DNA of 64,000 nt from Muraenolepis orangiensis (lineage: Eukaryota; Chordata; Actinopteri; Gadiformes; Muraenolepididae). This document shows, piece after piece, positions 54,082 to 64,000 of the stretch. A program made the translations under genes and the position numbers. The notes under the pieces are model-generated. The model was not told the DNA's origin. It searched no databases and saw only the letters and a list, made by a program, of their open reading frames with translations. The stretch lies in assembly GCA_027704905.1 (NCBI GenBank), contig CM051013.1, positions 15,230,254 to 15,294,253 on the forward strand, given 5' to 3'. The first letter of the stretch is position 1; every line of letters begins with the position of its first letter.

Positions 54082-54770
54082 ACACAAGAGGCTAGTGGGT
54101 GGAGAGAGGAGAGATAAAAAGACCACGGCGGAAGAGATTGAGAGAAGAAGGGAGACAATGCCAACAATATTTTTTTTTGGAATGTAGGTTTTTAAAACAA
54201 GGTCTAACAAGGGCTTGCTAAAAATAGACGTATCCTTTCCTATGGCCAGTAGACGAGTATGCCTTTCTGTTCAAGTGTGTCATGTTCAACGTCACAAACG
54301 TGCTTAGTAAACGGTAGAAAGTAGCATGGAGGCCAGTAAAAAACCCGTTAGGTTGGACGCTTCAGTCTCTCGTCTGTTACTTATTCGGTCTCTCTTTCAA
54401 ACTCTCGGGAAGAAAGAAAGAAACCTCCAAGAAGAAAAATCGCCGGTGCATGTTGTTCCTGTATACGTACGCGCGCCATCGTTCCTGGACCTCCGAGCGG
54501 GTCATAGCATGGTACCGGGGGAAAACAGGGGGGAGAACATATTCCCGGGTTCACCGGGTGTGTCCACACCTCCCATCACCGCCCATCCGGTGTTGGACCA
54601 TAAATAAATGTCCGGGAACTGCTGCTGCAGAGCAATTGGTCCCGGGAATAAATGGCGATTGTAACCTTTTCCACTAAAGACAGAAGCCAGATGCTAGCGG
54701 GTGCTAGTGGGTTGTTTATCCGGCAGGACAGGGGGGCTCTAGAGAGAGATTTGGGAGAGAGAACCAGGAA

Positions 54771-54896
<126 letters not shown>

Positions 54897-55370
54897 TGTG
54901 TGCTGGGGGACTCTTACTAAGTTACAGCGTTAAGCCTCAATCTCCCTCTCCCCGCCCCCCACAGCCTCTATATATTTGACTTTTCTTCCCACCTGCCTCC
55001 TTTCACCCATGCAGACATAAACCCTCACAGAGTCTGGGGTCCCCAGCTCCTAAATTGGTCCTAAACTGACACTTGTAAAGGAACCAATAGGCTAAACAGG
55101 TGAGCAGCACTCCAGCTGTCTGAAAAAAACGGAGAGAAAATATCATTCCAAACAAACATTAGCTGTTATCCCCACAGTTAGCAAGCCCTATAGCAAGCCA
55201 GTCGCTATAATCTCCACGGTGGAACGACCCACCCGCTTCTCAATCCAGTGACACAGGGGGTTTATCGTCCGGTGCATGTGTATCAAATGCAACGCACAGG
55301 GTCGAAAACATCGTAAAAAAAAAGAAAATGAAATGCTTTTCTCCTCGCTGTATCGGGTATTGGTTCCCCG

Positions 55371-55472
55371 TGGGGGAGGAAGGGGAGGGGGCAGGGGAGA
55401 GGAGGGGAGGGGAGAGGAGGGGGCAGGGGAGAGGAGGGGAGGGGAGGGGGCAATCGCTGGAAGGGGAGGGGG
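55371..55472. repeat. GGGGA-rich G-tract array
   Basis: Repeated GGGGAGAGGAGGGGAGG blocks, purine-only, with strong quadruplex potential. Confidence 0.9.
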
Positions 55473-56594
55473 GGAAAGCAACTCTTCAGTGAAACATCTT
55501 TATATTTTTTTTAACCCACACCGATGAATTTATACTAGGTGTCATGAAAATGATACGCGGCATTCCATCTTCTCGATGGCTAATCCGGCGCCTGACGCGA
55601 TATGGAATCATTGTTTTTTTTTTTAGTGTTCCTCCCCCAAGTGGGAGCCAGTGGATTTAGGGATGTAGCGTGATTGCATAACACAGAATTGATTATTCTA
55701 GATTCCTTCCGGAGGCGCTGCATCGCGTCTGAATAAATCTCCTACTTAAGTTGCGTTGGGACCCTACTAGGCATGCGGGAAGATAGGGGGCCATTGATTT
55801 CGAGATAGTTTGTGAGGGAAACTTGAACGCTGTCCGTGAAAATAGGATACTGCTGCTCCCATAAACATGTTGCTGTGTGTTTAAAAACAAAAAATGGAAA
55901 TTGTTCTCACTTAACTTAACCCTTAATCTACTGTGTTTGACAGATAAACCTACCTACATTCTGTTTTTTTGTTTGTTGCAAGGAGTACACATACATAAAT
56001 ACATTTATACCCCAGAATGTAGTCCAGTTGGATACACAATTTAACATACTCCGTCTAAAGCTACGGTTTAAAGATCTTCCACTGTCTTTTTAACAAGAGG
56101 CAGAATACTCATAAACCAACCAACTGGAAGCAATTTTATTGTCCCTTCATGTTTTATATGCAGCATATTTTGTGAGCTACAAAGTAAAAACGTTGTTAGC
56201 TGCAGAGCAAACTATTGGCTATATTGTATGGCCTCAGTTGTGAAGCAGCAGTGCTTGCTTGATGGTTGTAATCACTTTTTACTTAACTTTCAAAAGTAAA
56301 AAATATACAAATTCCCCAAAAAACAATTTTGGGGGAATATACCCAGATTTTGTTTGATTTTTGTGTCGGAAACCAGAGCTTTATGAAGGAAGCTGAAGAA
56401 AATAAGATGCCACACATTTCAGTGACTGCCCCATCTGACTTTTTTAAGTACCTTAATTCCCACAAAAGTCTAACCTGTTAGACGAAAACTGTGGTCGACC
56501 ACATAGAAGCAAATGTACAGCACAGTACAACATCATAACGGCGCAAACTGACGGTGATTTTCACTGGCAGCACTCAATAATCCCATCTCATCTC

Positions 56595-56850
56595 ATCATA
56601 CACTATCACACTTTTGCTGGTCTTTCTGGACTCATTACAGTCACTGCACTGTTCCGCACTGAGTTGCACTCTATTCATGATGCTGCTGCACTACTGGCAC
56701 TTCAAAATGCTTTCTTTATTTTGCGTACAGTATTGTTAGTGTTGTATAGTATAGTATAGTATAGCATATAGTGTTAAATTATAGGAATAGGGGAGTAAGC
56801 ATTCCATTGTTGTTGTTGCATATGGCAAATAAAAACATCTTGAATCTTAT
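56595..56850 (-). mobile_element. Unnamed interspersed repeat, copy 3
   Basis: On the minus strand it reads AAGATTCAAGATGTTTTTATTT, then ATGGAATGCTTACTCCCCTATT. A variable AT-rich middle is followed by AAGTGCCAGTAGTGCAGCAG and CATCATGAATA...CAGTGCAG. The order is the same as the plus-strand copy at 38344-38690. Confidence 0.7.
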
Positions 56851-57964
56851 AACATTGATCACTCTGCAAACCCTCGTAGTAGATTAGTCATTAACAACCC
56901 TGGCGATGCGTTTTGGTAATCCTGTGTGGTATGAGCACATGTCATTCACACAACACCCTATTAGACAAGCGGAATATAAGCTGCCCACACCTGAGTGTCT
57001 TAAAAGCATTCATTCATTCAAGCGGGGGGGCAAAAATATATACAAATAAATATGATGCAAATCAATTTATAGCACAGCAGCTCCATGCTAACAATGTGGA
57101 AACATTTAATAAAAAATAATGATATAATGCAACACAAATGATGAGTTGACCGGCCAGGCTAAAAGCAATTTCAGGAGAAATATAGCTTGATGTTTATGGC
57201 AGCTTACGGGAGTAATATTGTCTCTTTCTCGGAGAGAGAGAGAAGAATAAAAACACAATATTGAGGTGATATATATTTGATATGCCTCTGTGGATTTGTG
57301 GATTTAATTATTTATTGTTATGTTTCAATATTTAATAATAAAACAAAAATTCCTGGCACTCGCTGTTTATTTAGTGTTGCCGAAATGTGTAATACATGTA
57401 TTTTGTTAGCCATACGGACAGCATCAAACTGACATGGAAATGTCTGCCTCCTCCTCAGGCAAGGCAAGGTTGAGTGAGCGGAAACATGTAGGTGGTGAGA
57501 GGAGGAAGAGTGAAGAGGAGGAGAGGAGGAAGACGAGTGTGTCAGTGGCCTTTAGAGCGAGTGGAGCCGACTTCATTAACTCTCGGGGACATCAAAATGT
57601 CGCCATCATCTCTGTTTTTTCCTTTTTTTTGTTCGTCCCCGAAGACAATTCACGGGAAATAATATGACATTATTATGCATTCACAAGATGAGACTAGGAC
57701 GGACGCCATGGGAGGGATCATTCGTGTCATGGACATTGATAGCAGAACGATTTTGGTTATAAAATGATGGGAGTAATTTCTTCTTTCACTCCCTCTGATT
57801 GTTTTGTGCTTCGTACTAAATTACCTAATAGTAATGATAATAGAGTTTATTTTTAGAGACACTTACCGTAAGTACAGGGCATTAAAGAAGTATTTTTCCA
57901 CGAGAAAGTACGGCTTTTCAGAAAACAGGGCTGTCTATGCAGTAGAAATGTGCAACACGATTTT

Positions 57965-58918
57965 AAACTGGTGCTACATGACCAGAGAACAACAGTTGGA
58001 ACAACAGCCCTAGAGAACTGGTGCTACGTGACCAGAGAACAGGAACAACAGCCTAGAGTGTGACGAGAACAACAGGACAACAGCCCTAGAGAACTGGTGC
58101 TACATGACCAGAGAACAACAGCCCTAGAGAACTGGTGCTACATGACCAGAGAACAACAGTTGGAACAACAGCCCTAGAGAACTGGTGCTACGTGACCAGA
58201 GAACAACAGTTGGAACAACAGCCCTAGAGAACTGGTGCTACATGACCGAAGAACAACAGTTGGAACAACAGCCCTAGAGAACTGGTGCTACATGACCAGA
58301 GAACAACAGTTGGAACAACAGCCCGAGAGAACTGGTGCTACATGACCAGAGAACAACAGTTGGAACAACAGCCCGAGAGAACTGGTGCTACATGACCAGA
58401 GAACAACAGTTGGAACAACAGCCCTAGAGAACTGGTGCTACGTGACCAGAGAACAACAGTTGGAACAACAGCCCTAGAGAACTGGTGCTACATGACCAGA
58501 GAACAACAGCCCTAGAGAACTGGTGCTACATGACCAGAGAACAACAGTTGGAACAACAGCCCTAGAGAACTGGTGCTACTTGACCAGAGAACAACAGTTG
58601 GAACAACAGCCCTAGAGGACTGGTGCTACATGACCAGAGAACAACAGTTGGAACAACAGCCCTAGAGAACTGGTGCTACGTGACCAGAGAACAACAGTTG
58701 GAACAACAGCCCTAGAGGACTGGTGCTACATGACCAGAGAACAACAGTTGGAACAACAGCCCTAGAGAACTGGTGCTACGTGACCAGAGAACAACAGTTG
58801 GAACAACAGCCCTAGAGAACTGGTGCTACATGACCGAAGAACAACAGTTGGAACAACAGCCCGAGAGAACTGGTGCTACATGACCAGAGAACAACAGGTG
58901 GAAGAACAGCCCTAGAGC
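57965..58918. repeat. 50-bp minisatellite with 38-bp variants
   Basis: About nineteen units, each with AACTGGTGCTACATGACCAG, AGAACAAC and AGCCCTAGAG. Most are 50 bases. A few lack the 12 bases AGTTGGAACAAC and are 38. Common point variants are ACATG/ACGTG, CCAGAG/CCGAAG and CCTAG/CCGAG. The array ends in CCTAGAGCCTTTGCTCTAGGG, a small hairpin. Confidence 0.93.
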
Positions 58919-61793
58919 CTTTGCTCTAGGGCAAAACTGAATGCTGGCAAAATGGAGGGGAATTAATCATTGTTAATTTTCATATACATTGTAATGGTAC
59001 AAATCTGGTTGAAATCCAGCTAAATATTCCTTTAAGGAGCAGGTAGTGGGTAAGAGCATTCTGCTCAAGGAGAAGACTGTTCTCAGGGAATCAAACACTG
59101 TGCCTTTTTTGGCTTGGAGTGGAACACCCTTTCCAACGACTCTACAGGACACCCACTCCGGTGAAAGCTGTCAAAAGTCAAGAGCTTCTTGGACGCTCAA
59201 AAAAGGCCACGTGGCAAATTAATCCCTAAGGTGACCTGGCGACACCCTACGTCAGAGAGACCCCCTGGGGGTATTTTATTATGACAGGGTGGGGTCATTT
59301 GTTTCTATCCCATCCCATGTGTACCACCCCCCCTCCTCCCCTCAGCACCCCCTCCCCTCCAACCCCCAGGGGACTCCCTGCCCACTTTCATAACCAACAC
59401 CCCTCCCACTGCATTCTCACCCATCCATCCATCCATAGATGGACAGTATTTATACACATCACAGTCAGTGGCACTCCCTCACCCCCCGCCCCCCCCACCC
59501 TCTCTCCTCTTTAACCCGACCCCCCATCTCCCAATGGGGAAAGCCATTGCTTAGATATGGGCTGCACTCTGCGCTCTGCACTCGGCGTTAGCAACACGCT
59601 CCAGGGTTGAGTTCAATAATCAATCTTCCACGTTATCAGAGGAAGAGGTGTGATTGCCTCTCGCTGGAATTAGATAGTGTGGGTCGTGCCAGTTCTGCTG
59701 CTGCTGCTACTGCTGCTACCGCTACTGTTCTGTGTCCAACTGTGACATTACACACACCGGTGTGTGGACCAGTTGTTCGGAAGTGACACTCTATTGCTGT
59801 ATTTCATTGTCAACGGACAAAAGGGGAATTATTTTATGCCAGTGTCTTGGGTCTTCTCAATCCCGGAGCGTAATTTGCGAAAACTTGGATGGCTCTTATT
59901 TGCTATGTTGATAAATAGCTTGAATTCCTATGTGAATGAATAGTCTATGCTGTATGTAACCAGTATACACTATATTCACCAGCTAACGCCTGTTTAATTC
60001 ACAAAGTCTGACCGTACAGAAAGACGATAGACGGCTCAAAAAGTCCAGGAAAATTGTATTTTATTCTGAAGGTCAGTGAGAGGCACAGTGCTAGAAAAAA
60101 GTACAAATAAAAGATTTACAGTGTAACTTGGCTAAAGAAGAACTTGAAAAAGATGCCATTCCTAATGTGTATTTTTAATTAATTAAATCTAAATAGCTAA
60201 TCCAATCTTCTAGTAAAAGAGTGTCTTAACTTATAGTCCCAAAGTAATACTTTGAACTCTTCTCCCTCTACTTCCCAGCTGGCTCATAGGCTGTGCGTGT
60301 TCATTGGACGGTCCTGATCCATGACCCTCCAGAATGAGGCAGTTATGCTACAAATCCACAGCAGACACGTTTCAAAAGGATAAGGCGTCAGGGCCCTGCG
60401 GAGGAGCCTCGAGGTAACTGCGATTCGGTTAACACGGACGCACTATGACGTCATGTTGTCATGGTTTGTGGGTAACCATCGAAGGAAAGAATTCGTTTTT
60501 CAACAGATGGCTGAATTTCTGATTCTAACATGCATTGGTTCTTATCCTCTTGCCTTTGGTGAAACGATAAGCGGTCATTGTAAAGGCAAGGTAACAGACT
60601 ATCTTTAGCCATCGCAAAAGGTTTATCTTTTTTGGTGCATGAATCCAAGATGGTCATGCAAACTCATCACATTCTACAAACAGTGATGATGTAGTTAAGA
60701 ACCCCCACTTGTAAAAAAACACACACTTATTTGGTTGTTGCAAGAACATTTATTCTAATGACTTACATCTTCTTACTACAATTTGTCCTAGTATTCAGTT
60801 TTTGATGATCTGTATCAGCTGGATGTTAATCACAGACATTGACTGCTGAGAAGTAATTCATGTTGTTGTTGTTTTCACATTGTATTATAACTTTTCCAGA
60901 GAAGTCTTTCATATTGTGGTTATATGGCATTTAATTTATCGGAAATATGAGAGGGCTTTCTACCAGGCTGAATAAACAGCAAAATAGTTATATAGTTAAT
61001 ATATATACAATATGTATATAGTTAATAACACTGTCTTGTCTTCATATGTAACATCAGATGAGAGGTAAAGGGGGTTCAATGTTTGAAGGCGTACAGGACC
61101 TTAATAAGTTTGGGAATTAGGCTAAACATTAAGACACAGAGCTTTACGTTTTACATAAAGAACTATTATTACACGCTTCAGATATCCTCCGTCACATTGC
61201 ATGAACATCACACATAGACCGGGCCCTGTCTCTCGCGTGTCTCAGTGATGGTGCAAAGATTGGTTACAATCGTACAACAATGCTAAAGCACGTATATAAC
61301 CAAGTCTGTTTGTGTTTTATGGGCAGTATTCGTCTAGTGGGCAACTTGGTTTACCGAATGCAGAATTCAACTCACCCATTGCTGCCCCTTGTGATCCAAA
61401 GCACATGCTAGCAGGCTATGGGCGAGAAAAGATTGTTTTAATTTTTTTTGTTGTCATGAATTTCCCTTCCTAGTACACTACTGAACGTGAAGATGGAAGA
61501 TCTCTTCTGATCCTTCTGTTGTTTTGTGTGGTACCGTTCGCTCTTACGTAATCGGAAAAAGGAAAACACAAAATCAATTACACGGTGAGTGTGTCCAATC
61601 TCTATTCAGAAAAAAAAGTGCCTGGCTGTTCTTGGCTTGTCATACTGTCATATCGACACGGCAAAGTAGTTCTCCTGGCCTGTCAATGCTGCTCTGTCCA
61701 CCGCAGCTGACCTCCAGTTATATCATCAAGATAAATGACTTGATACCCCGTCGAGAGAGCTCAGACTCAAATCATATGGTCTTCCTTTCTCCC

Positions 61794-62217
<424 letters not shown>

Positions 62218-62363
62218 CTCTCTCGCTCTCTTTCAATCTTTCTCTTGTCTGTCTCTTTCCGTCCCCGTCCCCCTCTATCTGTATCTCTCTCCAGCACACA
62301 GTTTGGTCAACAGTCTCTCGGCCGCCGCCCAGACAACAAACCTCACTGTGTTTACTTACCGTT

Positions 62364-62366
<3 letters not shown>

Positions 62367-62399
<33 letters not shown>
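62367..62399. repeat. (CT)n microsatellite
   Basis: A short perfect CT tract. Confidence 0.93.
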
Positions 62400-62401
<2 letters not shown>

Positions 62402-62459
62402 CGACCAAACAATAGGAGACATAGGAGGTCACCATAGCGCCTTGTTCGTCCCTACACCT

Positions 62460-62573
<114 letters not shown>

Positions 62574-63387
62574 TTGTCCCCCTTTACAAAGGCTGATGTT
62601 CCAGCTATCTTCTGTCTCAGCTGACAAGCCCAGAAATGAGTTTTGTCAGCATCCAGTCGGGAGGTTTCGATCCATGTTGTTCGTTTTCATCGTTTTCCGT
62701 TGTCACAAAAAAAAGAAGAGAGAAAGGTACTCAGTGGATGGGATGGAAGTGGGGTAGATGTATCGCATCACAGGACAGAGAATTGAGTTTGTAATAAAAT
62801 GGCATTTCCCAACAATCTTGCTATTTCTGTGATGGAGTGGAGGCGTATTTAACAGTTTAGCATAACAATCACAGGGTAGAGAAGCAACAAATAGAAGACA
62901 ATATAGATAGAAACAACAAAACAATAGCTCACATTATTTGTCTGGTTGATGAAGGAAAATTGCATTCTGTATCTGTTGTGTTCAGACACCTCCTCAACTT
63001 TGAAGCATCACCGAGATAACGCGCAACCACGTGGAAGTCACACTCTAATTTCTACAGACCACTAGTTGGTGATTAAGAATAGTTTGATTTCCTTGCAAAA
63101 AAAAACAACCCCGATATGACTTTCACATTCATTGCTGTGTGTGGAGTGTGTGTGTGTGGTTGGTGGCTGGTTTAAGCGGCCTCATCTGGCCTGGAGTTCG
63201 ACTGATTACTCTATGGCTGGTGAGGCTGCACACCTGTGGGTCATTGTTAATTAAGGCAATTTCCAGTTAAAGTATCATTTTATTGAGTATTTAATAACTT
63301 TTTAATATTGTGCAACTGTTGAATGGCCAAATTGATCTTTGAGTAAGAATGACTGTCTAAAATGGTATTTATGACCTAAAATATCCT

Positions 63388-63498
63388 CTCACACTCTCTC
63401 TCTTTCCCCCCCACACTCTGTCTCTCCCCCTCCCTACCACACTCCCTCTCTGTCCCCCCCCCCCCCACACTCTCTCTCTCTCCCCCCCATAGTCTCTC
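63388..63498. repeat. CT/C-run degenerate repeat
   Basis: Four loosely similar CACTCTCTCTCT-CCCCCC blocks. Confidence 0.75.
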
Positions 63499-64000
63499 TA
63501 CCTCTCCTCTGAGAGGCCTGCCAGATGCTATTCTGAATTCCACACTGAATGTAATAAAATAAAATAATATCAATATCAAACGGTGGTATTCAGCAGTTGA
63601 CATTTTCCCTGAGAAAATCACAGAGTCAAATGTACGCTTTGAAATCTATCATCATCCATTTAGAAGACAATAGGTTAGTCCATCCATCCATAAAATATAT
63701 TAAAACAACGTTACACAGACCTTGTAACCAATACATTATTGTTTTGAACCATTTAGCCATTTATTATGACACAATACAAATGTTAAACAGCACAACAATA
63801 AATCACACTGGTTATTCATCCAATTAAAACAGCCAGCACGGGTTTGTCAAACTAAAAAACCTGGCTGGTTTGTTGGAAGAATTTGCCTTCTTCACAACAA
63901 ACTAATTACTAGGATATGAATAATAACATGATATCATATTTTATTTAGGCCCAATAATAACCAAACATAGCCACCTGGTCCCTAGTTAATATAGACTTAA

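Overview
This window looks like a piece of a teleost fish genome. There are no operons or bacterial signals. It holds one recognisable vertebrate coding exon with proper splice sites, several tRNA-derived SINEs, a hAT-type miniature transposon and a Gypsy-like LTR remnant. By my rough hand tally about a tenth of the bases are dinucleotide microsatellites, (CA/GT)n and (GA/CT)n. That load resembles what is reported for codfishes (Gadiformes), but the species assignment is inference.

The only gene I can support is AJAP1 (adherens junction-associated protein 1, Shrew-1), on the minus strand. Its large ectodomain exon is at 4239-3458. It starts after a polypyrimidine-AG acceptor, has its ATG four bases in, and ends at a CAG|GTAAG donor in phase 1. 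The transmembrane and cytoplasmic exons are not in the window and should lie beyond base 1. A candidate core promoter and noncoding first exon lie about 31 kb upstream on the same strand: a TATA box at 35654-35649 and a donor at 35242/35241, inside a CpG-dense stretch of roughly 35240-36720. If that is right, 4240-35241 is intron 1 and 35660-64000 is upstream intergenic DNA.

Layout. 1-3457: intron 2 with CA and AT repeats. 3458-4239: AJAP1 exon. 4240-35241: repeat-rich putative intron 1. It holds a 33-bp minisatellite (7864-8556), a 790-bp polypurine tract (11181-11972), an LTR plus gag-like remnant with a 21-bp heptad-encoding array (24651-25387), a 40-bp minisatellite with telomere-like motifs (about 28155-28695), a SINE and a hAT MITE (32026-32366). 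35242-36720: putative promoter region. 36720-64000: further microsatellites, three copies of an unnamed interspersed repeat family in the window overall, more SINE copies, a 50-bp minisatellite (57965-58918), and very long GA and CT tracts.

I found no RNA gene, CRISPR array or undescribed multi-gene system. Most long open frames are by-products of tandem repeats whose period is compatible with triplets.
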